DNA of 64,000 nt, taken from assembly GCA_036499395.1 (NCBI GenBank), contig DASYDW010000066.1, positions 43,492 through 107,491 of the forward strand. The letters are read 5' to 3'. Origin of the DNA: Pirellulales bacterium. GTDB taxonomy: Bacteria > Planctomycetota > Planctomycetia > Pirellulales > JACPPG01. The number at the start of each line of letters is the position of its first letter. Positions within the stretch are counted from its first letter, which is position 1. Of this stretch, positions 1 through 9,900 are shown piece after piece. The notes beneath the pieces are model-generated. The model worked only from the letters and a program-made list of their open reading frames with translations. It searched no databases and had not been told where the DNA came from. The position numbers and the translations under genes are program-made.

Positions 1-465
1 AAACGGGCGGCCGATGCGTCCTTCGTCGACGACTTGCTTGGCCAATGAAATTGCGGGCACCCGGCGGTAGTTGAACCAGACCATGTTGGGGATCTTGGCC
101 TTTTCGACCGCGGCGACCATTTCTTCCCCTTCGGCCACGCTCATCGCCAGCGGCTTCTCGCAGAGGATCATCTTGCCCGCGGCCGCGGCGGCCAGCACGA
201 TCTCGCGATGCGTATTGTTCGGGCTGCCGATATCGATGACGTCGATGTCCTTGCGCTCGATCAGAAGCCGCCAGTCGGTCTCGTACGATTCGTAGCCCCA
301 ATTCTCGGCGAAGGCCTTGATCTTTTCCTCATTACGGGCGCAGCAGGCCTTGAGCACCGGCCGGTGTGCGTGCTTGTAGAACTGGCTGACCTGGCGGTAG
401 GCATTGGAATGGGCACGGCCCATAAAGCCATAGCCGATCATGCCGATGTTTAAGGGCTTGGACAT
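1..465 (-). CDS. Gfo/Idh/MocA family oxidoreductase, N-terminal part (cut by the window edge)
   Basis: NAD(P)-dependent sugar or cyclitol dehydrogenase of the Gfo/Idh/MocA family; only the first 155 codons are present and the C-terminal part lies beyond base 1. The Rossmann nucleotide-binding loop GYGFMG is at residues 11-16, and the family EKP motif, whose lysine is catalytic in characterised relatives, is at 103-105. The ATG at 465 is preceded by a GGAGC element that can serve as ribosome binding site. There is no export signal, so a cytoplasmic enzyme is likely. The minus-strand neighbour at 1020-2078 is a TIM-barrel sugar isomerase-like protein, a frequent partner of this family. The substrate cannot be told from sequence. 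Confidence 0.9.
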   Translation of the reverse strand, partial: MSKPLNIGMIGYGFMGRAHSNAYRQVSQFYKHAHRPVLKACCARNEEKIKAFAENWGYESYETDWRLLIERKDIDVIDIGSPNNTHREIVLAAAAAGKMILCEKPLAMSVAEGEEMVAAVEKAKIPNMVWFNYRRVPAISLAKQVVDEGRIGRPF

Positions 466-480
466 GGATGCTCCGAGCGT

Positions 481-517
481 GAATGTCTAATGTCGAATGC
501 GCTAATGTCTAAAGAAA
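481..517. repeat. Left arm of an inverted repeat flanking the four-helix-bundle gene
   Basis: An AT-rich stretch built of AATGTC/AATGC units. It begins GAATGTCTAA and ends CTAAAGAAA. The same order of words is found in inverted orientation at 977-1006, with one short gap. The arms enclose the four-helix-bundle reading frame, so the ~525-bp unit looks like a discrete inserted cassette. That is inference; no transposase is present. Confidence 0.55.
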
Positions 518-565
518 GCAGAATGCAATAATGTCGAAGTCTTCGGCGGATTTTCGATGGGTGCG

Positions 566-913
566 TTACTTGGGTGGTTTTGACCTGCGCTCGGTTCGAG
601 GCACTCGCACTTTGCGATAAATTGTGGTGAATATCAAATGCAACTCTTTGGCCTCGCGCCACAGCCCGCGAATGGCGTCCTTCTGTTCAGGTAAAGCGGT
701 CGCAAACATCCGTAGCCAGTGCTTCGATTCTCGGCATTCCCGTTTGCAAATACTGATGCGGTAACAGAGCTCTTTCTTCGATCCAGCATCGTTTGCCTCG
801 CAGTAGTTCGCCCCCACGCTCGTGGCGGCACGAATGAGTTGGCTGGTCAACGGTGAAGTGACTGGCGTGACGGTAGTTTCTTTCATCAGCCGGACGACGT
901 TTTCGCCAAACAC
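566..913 (-). CDS. Four-helix bundle protein (S23 / 23S rRNA intervening-sequence protein family), 5' end probably frameshifted
   Basis: A 115-residue protein of the four-helix-bundle family first known from 23S rRNA intervening sequences; its cellular role is not established. The family pattern is seen from GENVVRLMKE through LIRAATSVGANYCEA to the helix containing CKRECRESKHWL. The only start in this frame is the GTG at 913, yet codons just upstream read YDLEERTA, which is typical family N-terminus, and a natural ATG at 971 begins MTNAKKRG in the neighbouring frame. Removing one base from the C5 run at 948-952 joins the two into one protein of about 134 residues. The gene is therefore either slightly broken or carries a sequencing indel. 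Inverted repeats at 481-517 and 977-1006 flank it. Confidence 0.75.
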   Translation of the reverse strand: MFGENVVRLMKETTVTPVTSPLTSQLIRAATSVGANYCEANDAGSKKELCYRISICKRECRESKHWLRMFATALPEQKDAIRGLWREAKELHLIFTTIYRKVRVPRTERRSKPPK

Positions 914-976
914 TGCCGTCCGCTCTTCCAGGTCATAGCGCGGCTGGCCCCCGTTTTTTGGCGTTCGTCATTTTGA

Positions 977-1006
977 TTTCTTTAGGCATTTCGTCGTTAG
1001 ACATTC
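977..1006. repeat. Right arm of the inverted repeat flanking the four-helix-bundle gene
   Basis: Read on the minus strand this begins GAATGTCTAA, continues CGAAATGC and ends CTAAAGAAA, matching the word order of 481-517 apart from one gap. It lies immediately upstream of the candidate ATG at 971 of the four-helix-bundle gene. Confidence 0.55.
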
Positions 1007-1019
1007 GGCATTTTCTTGC

Positions 1020-2078
1020 TCAACTCTGCCAGCCGTGCGCATCCCGCACCGCAATCATGGCCGAGAGAATCGAATTCCACGTTTCCGGCTTGTGCATGAC
1101 GTCGTTGGGGAACATGCAACCGTCCCAGCAGATGTGCTGAAACTTTTTGGTGAGCGTTCCCTTTTCGTCGCGTAGCCAATGACCGGCGTCGCGAGCGATA
1201 TTCAAGCGGCCGTTCGGATCGCCGGGCAGGCAGTGTCGGCCCGTCTTGTCATGAGAACCTGATCCCTTGACCGTTCCGTCGTTTTGTGCGACGTGGAAAT
1301 CGATCGTCCATGGACGTAATGCCGCGGTTAGCTTTTTCAGTCCCTCTTGCAGGCCGGCGGTATCTTTCCAATCGAAGTCCGTCGGCAGGATGCGGTCCTC
1401 GGGGGAGTTATAGCCCAGCAGATACAAAAGCGTATGGGCCATATCGGCCTGAAAGCCGACGGTTTTTGGCCGATCGGTCAATTCCAGTAATTGCACCATT
1501 CGCTTCCAACTGTGCATACCGCCCCAGCAAATTTCACCTTCGGCGGCCAGCCGCTCGCCGTGGTCCTCGGCGATCACGGCTGCCTCGCGGAACGTGCCGG
1601 CGATCTTTTTCGAATTCGCCGTCGCATCGCCTTGTGACCAGGTACCGGGATCGACCGACGAATCGATGCGCACGACGCCATAGGGACGTACGCCCAACTC
1701 GCGTAGCTTCTTGGCAATCCGGCAACCCTTGCGCACTTGGGTCAGGAAGCTTGCTCGCTCCTGGTCGGAACCCATCGCCGAACCACCGCCCGTCGGAGGC
1801 CAAACCGGCGCCACGACCGATCCGATGACTAACTTGCGCGAGCGGACCTTGTCGGCCAGCTTTTTCAGATCGTCGTCCGACGAATCGATATCGACGTGCG
1901 GCGCGAATAGAAACAGGTCGACGCCGTCGAACTTGACGCCATCCACCTCGGCGGCGGCCGTTAGATCGAGCATCGTGTCCAGCTCGATCGGCGGCTCGCT
2001 GTCGGGGCCTTTGCCAACGACGCCCGGCCAGGCTGCGTTATGTAGCTTGGGAAAGTTATTCGTATGCGTAGGGCTCAT
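1020..2078 (-). CDS. Xylose isomerase-like TIM-barrel protein (sugar phosphate isomerase/epimerase superfamily)
   Basis: A 352-residue soluble protein of the AP endonuclease 2 / xylose isomerase-like TIM-barrel superfamily, members of which isomerise or epimerise sugars or cyclitols at a divalent metal centre. Barrel-type segments such as [17 protein letters not shown], the acidic EGEICWGG strand near the middle, FQADMAH and DFHVAQNDG carry the acidic residues and histidines expected of a metal site. The ATG at 2078 was chosen because any longer frame would run into the upstream gene, which stops at 2104; the 25-nt gap suggests one transcript with the cupin gene. The real substrate is unknown. 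Confidence 0.8.
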   Translation of the reverse strand: MSPTHTNNFPKLHNAAWPGVVGKGPDSEPPIELDTMLDLTAAAEVDGVKFDGVDLFLFAPHVDIDSSDDDLKKLADKVRSRKLVIGSVVAPVWPPTGGGSAMGSDQERASFLTQVRKGCRIAKKLRELGVRPYGVVRIDSSVDPGTWSQGDATANSKKIAGTFREAAVIAEDHGERLAAEGEICWGGMHSWKRMVQLLELTDRPKTVGFQADMAHTLLYLLGYNSPEDRILPTDFDWKDTAGLQEGLKKLTAALRPWTIDFHVAQNDGTVKGSGSHDKTGRHCLPGDPNGRLNIARDAGHWLRDEKGTLTKKFQHICWDGCMFPNDVMHKPETWNSILSAMIAVRDAHGWQS

Positions 2079-2103
2079 GCGTGCGTTCTCGCGAACTTTG
2101 ATT

Positions 2104-3366
2104 TCAGCGTTTGTAATCGCCCATCTTCGGTAGTTTGGCGTGAGTGTCCGGGCCAAAGTAGCGCAGACCTACCAACGGCTCACTGCCGGTATTTTCGATC
2201 TCGACGCCTGCCGTGGCGGCTTCGTGCGTGATGAAAATTTCGTCCTCGGTGTGCTGGCCGAAGTGAATCATGGCCGGCGTTTGCAAGGCCAGCTTGCCCA
2301 TGCGGCCGCGCCCTTGTACGGTGATCCAGCCGCTGGCGCCTGGGTCTTGCAACTTGCACTTCGCGCCTGGCTCGACGGTCAATTCCTTGGCGCTGAATAA
2401 TTGCGCGCCGTCAACTGTGCCGTAGACAATCCAGCGATCGGTATAACCCTGACCACTGCGCGACGCGTCAGTAATGGGCTCCAGGTAATTGTTCTCTTTG
2501 AAGTGCGTGTCGACGTTCTTCTCCCAGTCGAGCTGCTCGATGATGAAGTCCAGATCCTGGTGCTTGTCTTTTGGCACGTCTTTGACCAGCAAGGCCCACG
2601 GCACCTCGCGCCCTTCGACCAACGACTGGAACATTCCGAACACATCCGAACCCCATTGCGGCTCGTAGGTGCAGAGCGAACCGGGGGCGTGCAGCACACC
2701 CGGCGGAATCAACCAGCCGGTGCCGCGCTTCAAACGGAAAGCACGCGACAGGTCGAGGATGCCATTGTCCCCCTTCGACCAGTTCTCCAGGCAGCGACGC
2801 AACTGCTGACGCGTCGTGCCGGGTTCGAGCCCCATGAACGTGTACGCGAAGTTATTGTCGACGTTGTTCAGTTGCGGTGGGAAATAGTAGCTCTCCGGCT
2901 TTCCTTCCTGGCCTGTCAGCGCCGCATGCTCGAACTTCTGGTGCATGTGATGGGGAATGGGCCCCATATTATCGAAGAACTTCGAGTAGACGGGCCAGCG
3001 CTTGTACTTGTCGAACATCGCCTTGCCGACCAGACGCGTCCCTTTTTCGGCCACAGCGTCCGAAAGCGTGAATCGTTGCTTTTCGAATGCGACGTAGCTC
3101 AATCCTTCATCCGGGGTGCGGTTATCGTTGGCCGCTTCGGTGGTACTGGCGAACCAGCGCTCGTCGATGCCGCCGCGATGCGCGCCGTAAGCGTACCAAT
3201 CGGTCGGGGCGAGTTTGATGCGCTTGCCGGGGTGCAGAAAGCTGCGCGGCACCCACGTGGGCGTCAGCCGCAGCAGGCCGCCGCCGGCGTCGAGCGCTGC
3301 GTCGAGAATCTTGCCCACATTGTCCTTCGCCACCACGTCTTTGGTCGAAACAGTCGCTGTCGCCAT
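2104..3366 (-). CDS. Cupin-domain protein, possibly a sugar isomerase
   Basis: A 420-residue protein with cupin beta-barrel features. A metal-site-like stretch [11 protein letters not shown] lies about one third in, and a second barrel strand pair with [11 protein letters not shown] near the middle resembles the phosphomannose isomerase/cupin fold. The C-terminal third again looks cupin-like ([13 protein letters not shown] and [13 protein letters not shown]). No signal peptide is visible from the ATG at 3366, so it is probably cytoplasmic. It is immediately followed by the TIM-barrel gene at 1020-2078, and the pair plausibly handles the same sugar. Phosphosugar isomerase activity is inference from fold resemblance only. 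Confidence 0.7.
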   Translation of the reverse strand: MATATVSTKDVVAKDNVGKILDAALDAGGGLLRLTPTWVPRSFLHPGKRIKLAPTDWYAYGAHRGGIDERWFASTTEAANDNRTPDEGLSYVAFEKQRFTLSDAVAEKGTRLVGKAMFDKYKRWPVYSKFFDNMGPIPHHMHQKFEHAALTGQEGKPESYYFPPQLNNVDNNFAYTFMGLEPGTTRQQLRRCLENWSKGDNGILDLSRAFRLKRGTGWLIPPGVLHAPGSLCTYEPQWGSDVFGMFQSLVEGREVPWALLVKDVPKDKHQDLDFIIEQLDWEKNVDTHFKENNYLEPITDASRSGQGYTDRWIVYGTVDGAQLFSAKELTVEPGAKCKLQDPGASGWITVQGRGRMGKLALQTPAMIHFGQHTEDEIFITHEAATAGVEIENTGSEPLVGLRYFGPDTHAKLPKMGDYKR

Positions 3367-3586
3367 AATTACCGCCCAAATTCCAAGGAAAAATGCCTGG
3401 CAGAATGCCCGGCAAACGGTTTGTGGGAAAGGACTTGTTTTATTCGGTCGCCGTGTGCTTCGCAAGCCAGCGAAGAGCCGTGGCGGGTGTCACAAAACGG
3501 GCGGGTTGAGCGTCATTACAGGAGCGGCGGCAGCTAAAATGCGTGACGCTCTGAAGCACGGCCAATCCATTCCCGGGAGAACGAAC

Positions 3587-4033
3587 ATGGCAGTTTTGCA
3601 GAAGCGATCTATGGGCGGCTCGATCGCGCTATCGATTCTTGTGGTTGCGACGAGCGCCGCTTTTTCGCACGACAAAGACGACGACAAAGTCACGCCGCCG
3701 GGCAGCGGCAGTGCGATCGCCAAGGTGTTCGAGCAGGTGCTGCCCGCCGGTGACTTTCGCAAAGTTAACGTCATCACGGTCAGCTATGGTCCCGGTGGTA
3801 AATCACCCAAGCATCGCCATGACGTGGCCGTGTTTGCTTACGTCGCCGAGGGGGATGTCGAGAGCCAGCTCGAAGGCGAAGAGCTGAAGACGTTTCACAA
3901 AGGCGAGATGTGGTACGAACCGCCGGGGACAATCCACGTCGTGAGCCGGAATGCCAGCCAGGAGAAGCCGGCCAAGCTGCTAGTGTTCTTGGTGCAAGAG
4001 GAAGGAAAAGCGGCCACGACCGTCGTCAAGTAA
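3587..4033 (+). CDS. Secreted small cupin-domain protein
   Basis: A 148-residue single-domain cupin. Residues 1-27 form a cleavable-type signal peptide ending near AAFSHD, so export from the cytoplasm is likely. The cupin motif 1 histidines are visible in GGKSPKHRHD and motif 2 in PPGTIHVVSRN, giving a typical three-His metal site. The ATG at 3587 has a good ribosome binding site, GGGAGA, six bases upstream. It is transcribed divergently from the large cupin gene, with 220 bp between them. Proteins of this size are often annotated as cupin-domain proteins acting on small oxidisable molecules; nothing here identifies the ligand. Confidence 0.8.
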   Translation: MAVLQKRSMGGSIALSILVVATSAAFSHDKDDDKVTPPGSGSAIAKVFEQVLPAGDFRKVNVITVSYGPGGKSPKHRHDVAVFAYVAEGDVESQLEGEELKTFHKGEMWYEPPGTIHVVSRNASQEKPAKLLVFLVQEEGKAATTVVK

Positions 4034-4179
4034 ACCTAGCGGCGAAATAACCGTGCTGCATCCGCACCGGCTGGTAAGGGCAGCTCATGAATCGTAGATT
4101 CTAGCCGATACGAGTATCGCTCGGCGAATACGATTGCATCGCCTGGCCCTCGAGTCTCTTTGCACAGGGATGCCGTTGC

Positions 4180-5346
4180 ATGAGCGAACAGTCGTGGCTG
4201 TTGACCGATGTTGACCAGCGTGTGTTTGTGCCGGAGCTGGAGCTCGGGCCGGCGGATTTCACGGGAGACCAGGTGCGCGGGCTGCGTGTCAAGAAGTACG
4301 TCTTGCGCGGCGGTCTCAGCGAAGGCGTCGACGTGATCGAGCTGGAAAACGGTCTTCTCCGCGTCATCGTGCTCCCGTCGCGCGGCATGGGAATTCACAA
4401 GATCTTCGCGGGCGATGTCGAACTGGGGTGGCGCTCTCCGGTGCGAGGGCCGGTAAACCCGAAGTTCGTCAACCTTTTCGAAGGGAACGGCATCGGCTGG
4501 CTCGGCGGATTCGACGAATGGCTTTGCCGCTGCGGCCTGGAATCCAACGGCGGTCCCGAATGGGACGATGCCGGGCGTTTACAGCGCCCGTTGCATGGCC
4601 GTATCGCTAACTTACCGGCGCATCGCGTCGAACTCGCCGTCGATGGGCATACCGGCGAAATACGTGTGACGGGCATCATCGGCGAAGCCCGACTCTTCGC
4701 TCGCAAGCTGCGGCTGTCGTCGACCGTGCGCCTGCGAGCCGGAGAAGCGGTGCTGCACATCCACGACGAAGTTGCCAATCTGTCGGCGGAGCCAACGGAT
4801 TTCGAGCTGTTGTATCACATCAACTTCGGCTTGCCGCTGCTACAGCCGGGAGCGACGCTTGTCGCTCCGGCGATCAACGTCGTTCCGCAGACATCGCATG
4901 CGGCCACCGATGTGTCCTGCTGGCATACGTACGGCGTCGAAGAGGCGGGGCTCGGCGAATTCGTCCATTTCTTTACGTTGGCCGCGGACAAGGACGGTCG
5001 CACCCAGGTTCTGCTTAAAGCGGCCGAGGATCGAGGTGCCGTCCTGTCGTTCAATGTCAATCAACTGCCCTGCTTTACACAATGGAAGTGCCAGCAGCCG
5101 GCACAGGACGGTTACGTCACGGGCCTCGAGCCCGGCACAAATTATCCGAACGTGCGCTCGTTCGAAGAGCAGCAAGGGCGCGTACCGACGCTGGCTCCTG
5201 GCGCGTTACGCAACTTTGACCTGTCGGTCGAGGTGTTCGACACTGCCGCCGGCATTGACGCCACAGAACAGGCGATCCGCAAGCTGGCCGGTGACCAAGC
5301 GCCGCGCATCTTCGAACGTCCGCAACCGGGCTGGTCTCCCGCGTAA
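4180..5346 (+). CDS. DUF4432 family protein (aldose-epimerase-like fold)
   Basis: A 388-residue cytoplasmic protein of the DUF4432 family within the galactose mutarotase-like superfamily. Recognisable family stretches are VLPSRGMGIHKI near residue 65-76, GWLGGFDEWLCRCG, PLHGRIANLPAH and LLYHINFGLP; the histidines and acidic residues in these correspond to those binding the sugar in mutarotases. The C-terminal GLEPGTNYPNVRSFE is also typical. Members are presumed to interconvert sugar anomers or bind sugar esters. The downstream MFS transporter is convergent (20 bp apart). The context of sugar isomerase-like genes supports a role in carbohydrate catabolism. Confidence 0.85.
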   Translation: MSEQSWLLTDVDQRVFVPELELGPADFTGDQVRGLRVKKYVLRGGLSEGVDVIELENGLLRVIVLPSRGMGIHKIFAGDVELGWRSPVRGPVNPKFVNLFEGNGIGWLGGFDEWLCRCGLESNGGPEWDDAGRLQRPLHGRIANLPAHRVELAVDGHTGEIRVTGIIGEARLFARKLRLSSTVRLRAGEAVLHIHDEVANLSAEPTDFELLYHINFGLPLLQPGATLVAPAINVVPQTSHAATDVSCWHTYGVEEAGLGEFVHFFTLAADKDGRTQVLLKAAEDRGAVLSFNVNQLPCFTQWKCQQPAQDGYVTGLEPGTNYPNVRSFEEQQGRVPTLAPGALRNFDLSVEVFDTAAGIDATEQAIRKLAGDQAPRIFERPQPGWSPA

Positions 5347-5365
5347 TGTTCTCGATAGCCAGATG

Positions 5366-6730
5366 CTATTCGTTCGTCTTGTGGCGAAGGATTTCACGCC
5401 AGGTGCGGGCGCCCGGCTCAGGCACGCGCGCCAACCAAAAGACGCCGGCCGCGCGCGTGACGGCACCAACCAGAAACAAAATCGCGAAATGATCAAGGGT
5501 GACGCCGCCCCAGGTGACGTGGAAATGCGCGTCGCGCAGCCGGTCGAATATCACACCGCCGGCAAGCGTGCTCAGGCCATAGGCCAGCCCGCCGATTGCC
5601 TCGAACGAGGCAATATGGCTGGCATTGTCTTGCGGCGGGGCGAGCTTGAGCATGATGTTCGTCAAGCAGATGTTCAGTCCTGCGTAGGCCGACCAGACAA
5701 CCCACGCTCCGGCTACCCACCAGGGAGCATCAGGAGTAGCCAGTAAGTAGAACAGGGGGCCGATGGCAACAATGGCCTGGCTGAGTTCCAATACGGGCCG
5801 ATTACCAACGCGATCACTGGCCCGTCCTACGAAGGGGCTGAGCGCCATCTGTCCGCCGCGCATTCCCAGTTGCATCACTTGCATCGGCAGCACACCGATG
5901 CCGAGCGCGTAAACATAAATGTTCTGCGCCGCCTGTGTGATACCGTTGAAAAACGAAAACCAGCACCGATAGACCAGCAACCGGCGAAAAGCCGGATCCC
6001 CTAGAGGCCAGCGACGCGCGGTCCGACTAGCGACGTTTCGCCGCGGCGCGGGTACGTCTTGCATCAGCGAAAGTGGCAGAAGTGATGCGAGTAAAAAACC
6101 TGCCCCGATGCAATTCGGGATCACGTATCCCAGCAATAATCGCTCGGGCTGTGTTTCCTTATAAGCTTTCTTCCAATCGTCGGTGAAACGACCGCTGACG
6201 AACAAAGCCGGAATCAGAAATGCCAGTTGCCAAACTTGCCGACGGGCAAAGTAACGGCCGCGAATCGGTTGCGGTACGAGCGCCGAAAGCCATGACCAGA
6301 GTGCGACGCTACCGACGTATTCGAGCAACTGATGTACGCAAATGAGCGCTAACATGCCGGCAAGCGCCGTGGCACGCGGAATGTCCGGCGATAGAGTTAT
6401 GGCCGGCAAACCGACGGCCAACAGCAAATAGCTGGCCAGGGACGCCTTGAGGCAGGTGGCTTTGATGCCGCCGAGAGGCCCAATCAAACGCGGCGTCGCC
6501 AGTCGCAACAATCCCACCAGCGTCGGCGCTGCGATCAGCAGGCCCAGGGCCGTTCCTTTCGCGCCAAGCTCTTGTGCCAAATAGTAGATGAGCGTGCCGG
6601 TAGTGAGACCGTTGCCCACGCTCCACAGCGCGCCGTTCACATAACCAAGTACGAGCGCGCGACGCCGTGCAGCGCGTGTCAGGCGCGGTGCAGTTTGAGA
6701 GGTGGAATAAGAACGTTCATCAGGCGTCAT
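5366..6730 (-). CDS. MFS transporter
   Basis: Integral inner-membrane transporter of the major facilitator superfamily, about 454 residues with roughly twelve hydrophobic segments. The first begins near LVLGYVNGALWSVGNG and the last near the C-terminus at FAILFLVGAVTRAAGVFWLA. The loop GRASDRVGNRPVL around the centre is the repeated MFS loop motif of the second half. The reading frame can begin at a TTG at 6739, but the ATG at 6730 three codons later is preferred. The substrate is unknown; neighbours suggest a sugar or sugar derivative. It is convergent with the DUF4432 gene. Confidence 0.88.
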   Translation of the reverse strand: MTPDERSYSTSQTAPRLTRAARRRALVLGYVNGALWSVGNGLTTGTLIYYLAQELGAKGTALGLLIAAPTLVGLLRLATPRLIGPLGGIKATCLKASLASYLLLAVGLPAITLSPDIPRATALAGMLALICVHQLLEYVGSVALWSWLSALVPQPIRGRYFARRQVWQLAFLIPALFVSGRFTDDWKKAYKETQPERLLLGYVIPNCIGAGFLLASLLPLSLMQDVPAPRRNVASRTARRWPLGDPAFRRLLVYRCWFSFFNGITQAAQNIYVYALGIGVLPMQVMQLGMRGGQMALSPFVGRASDRVGNRPVLELSQAIVAIGPLFYLLATPDAPWWVAGAWVVWSAYAGLNICLTNIMLKLAPPQDNASHIASFEAIGGLAYGLSTLAGGVIFDRLRDAHFHVTWGGVTLDHFAILFLVGAVTRAAGVFWLARVPEPGARTWREILRHKTNE

Positions 6731-6910
6731 GGCCGCCAAAGCCTAAGCGGCTGCGCACGCTCATGCAATGTGAAGAGGATCACGGAGGATCACGATCAGG
6801 AATCGCAAAACAGATAGGCCGCGGCTGGCATCTCGGGCGATTCTCGGGGCGCGCGACGATGCGCCTGAACAGTTCTTGTTGTAGAAACGCCGGCGCCGAG
6901 TGCCAGTGCT

Positions 6911-9900
6911 CTAAGGGCTTCCCGGAGGAATCGGATCGCCGTTGTCGTCGTACTTTGGCGACTTCGCACCCCCAGTCTTTTTGCCATTGGCGGGCGTTTT
7001 AGTGCGCTGGCGTTTGTTGGTGGACTTGGCGACCGATGGATCTGCTGCCTTGTCCTCGTCTGCCCAAGGACTCGTCGGCACGATTTCTTCTTTCTCGGTT
7101 TCGCGAGAACGTGGAGCTTTCGGAGTCTTCGGGGCTTTCGTCTTTCGCGCCGGTTTGCCTTTTGCTTGCGGCTTTGACGTCGAGTCGTCGGACTCGTCTT
7201 GCATGGGGCCAGCCTGGCCACCAAGTCCTGGTTGCCCGGTTCCCCCTTTATCATTCGTGCCGGCATTCGGACCGCCGCCGGCGTCGGGCGCCGCGTTGGG
7301 GCGAGCACGCTGAAACGCACCGCCGCCATTCGCCGGTTGTTGACCGCTTGGTTGCTGTCCGTTTGGCTGCTGAAAGCCGTTTGGCGGTTGGAAGCCGCCT
7401 GGTTGCTGCATGGCGCCGGGCTGTTGTTGTGCGTCGGATTGCTTCGGCGCACCGGCCCCCTTGCCCGCGGCGCCTTGTCCTGCGGCGTTTGGTCCGCCCA
7501 CACTGGGAAAGGGGGCCAGTCCGCCTGCTGCTGCGGCCGGCGCGCCGGCTCCCGCAGCGTTCTTGTCCGGCGCTTTGTCGTTAGCTGGGCGTTTGGCGCC
7601 GGCCGGCTTTTCGGCCGCTTGATTATCGGCTTGCTCCTGACGTTGCTTGTCCGCCAGTTCCTGCGGCAGCGTGCCGGTATCCGCCAGCAAATAGCCTGCC
7701 CAGAAGAAAGGATGGTCGGCCGTCGGCGCCTCTTCGTGCGCGGTTAGCCGCAAACGGGGCTCGTTGGCAGGGTTTAGTGCGTCCTTCGAGACCAACAGCA
7801 AGCTGCGCTGCCAGGCGTCGGCCGCACTGGCATGAGGCAATTCCTGTGCGAATTCTCGTACTAGATCGATGCTCGATTGGCCGCCCGTGCGCCATCGACT
7901 TAGCAATACGGTCCGCGCGCCGTTGGCCATCAGAGCGCAAACAGATAGGAACACTTCATTCCCCGGCTGGCCCGTCTGCTTTTTCATCGCGTTCTCGGCC
8001 GCGGTATGGAACGACGGCATGATGACAAAATCGGGGCCACCCCATGGAAGGGCAAACCAGTTCGCCACCGTACCCGTCCCTTTTTGATCCTGGGGCAGCG
8101 GGGACCAATCGTAGGGATCGTCTTCCGAAACCGGAACCTCGTTGAGAACGATCAAACCGTCGAACAAAGTGGCGTAGGCCGGCAGGTCCTTCGGCATCGG
8201 CGAATGGAGCGCCACAGCGCCGGGCAGTGTCTTGCTGATCTCGGTATACGCTTCGCTGGCCTGTTCGGAATCACCTCCGAGCATCAATTTTCCCAACACG
8301 ACGGCCGTATTTCCGCCGGCGCGACGTGGCCGAGGATCGCCGACTCCCAACGAGACCAGCGGTGCGTAACGAATCTGCACCTGAGTCATCAGGGGAACTT
8401 GCTCTTCGCCGACAGTCACCGGCAGCGCCTCGAAGGGCAAATACCACAAGGCGCCGTCGGGGACGATCACCAGTTCCTTGAAACTCTTTAGGTCGGCTCG
8501 AGAATCCTTCGTAATCGCATCGAAGATTTGCTTGGCCGGCTCTTTCCAATTCGAGGCGTTCAGATCCTTGAGCGTCATTTGGCGATTGCCGTCGACGCTT
8601 CCCATGCTTTGCAAAAGTTTCATCACAGGCTTGATCAATTGGTCGCCCCGCGGCACCTTCCAGTAGCCGTACTTGTCGCGGGTCATCAAAATCGCGTATG
8701 CCTGCCGCGGCGTGGAGAAGAAGCTGAGGATCGCATGCCCATCAGGCAGGGCCGCTTTAATGTCCTTCGTCGCGCGGAAGGGAGGAAAAATCAAGTTGCA
8801 TGGCTCGCGTCGGACGGCCATCTGCCGCAGTATCAATTCCTGCGAGTTGCTGGTTTCCGTCAACGCGGCCAGCTTATTCGCCTGTTGATGACCCGCTTCC
8901 GCGTTCTCGGCCACGAGTGGCGATTGCTTCAACGCGCCATGAAGTTTCTCGGCCGCCTGGTGCAATTTTTCATAATCGGAATAGCGGGCCAGCAAATCCT
9001 GACGCTGCAAACGCGACGCCTGATCTAGATTGTCCTCAGGGCCATCGAGCAGCCAGCGCAGATTATGCAGACGCCCACCGAAATCTAACGTGCTCAAGAA
9101 CCTGTGCCGGCGCGCAAGGTCGCTGATTTCGAGTACCCGTTCGTGGTCTTTGCGGTCGACGGCCACCTCGAACCAGTGCTCATACTCCAATTCGTGCGGC
9201 GTCATCATGACCGACAGCGCTTCCATTGGATCGCTGGCCCAATCCCCCGGCGTCGGGTCGCGTAGCACCTCGCCATACAGATCCATCGCCACGCGCGGGC
9301 TGAATGTCCCATCGGTGTACAGGGCATCCGCCAGCGAGATGTGAAACAGCTTGAGCGAGCCGTTCTTTTGAAAGGCCATCGCCTGCGCCAGCTTTTGGTC
9401 CCCTAGCTCAACATTGCTTTGCTGATAAGCAGCCAAGGCGCTAATGAAGTTCAGCCGTGCTCCGACCTTACCCATGGCCATTCCGCGCCGGCCAATCGAC
9501 GTTCCCGCCGTATTCAGCAGGCCCAGCGCCGTCTGTGGCTGCTCGAGGATGCAGTAATTTTCGGCGGCAAGTATCTGTGTCGAGACGTTCAGATGGCGCA
9601 GATTGTTGGCCCGGGCCCATAGCGTGGCCGCCGTTAATGGCGGGTATAACCCGGGGCGATTCGCCATCAAGTGCGTAATCTGCCCGTAGCGGAACGCCTC
9701 TTCGAGTGTTGTGGGATCGAGATAGAGTGCGGCGGAATAGGTCGCCTCGGTAAAGTAATTCGTCGCGGCATCGTAGTCCGAGGCCTGCAGCGCCAGCCGG
9801 CCAAGCTCGAAGAATGCCATGCCGGTCAACGGGTGGTCGAATTCACCGGCTGCGAGTACGGCTCGTTCGAGCGATGTTTTCGCTTGCGCGTCTTTACCAC

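Noticed and set aside
2401..3537. 378-codon plus-strand open frame opposite the large cupin gene
   Set aside because: Antisense to a coding gene with cupin features; the translation is composition-driven and has no motif or start context.
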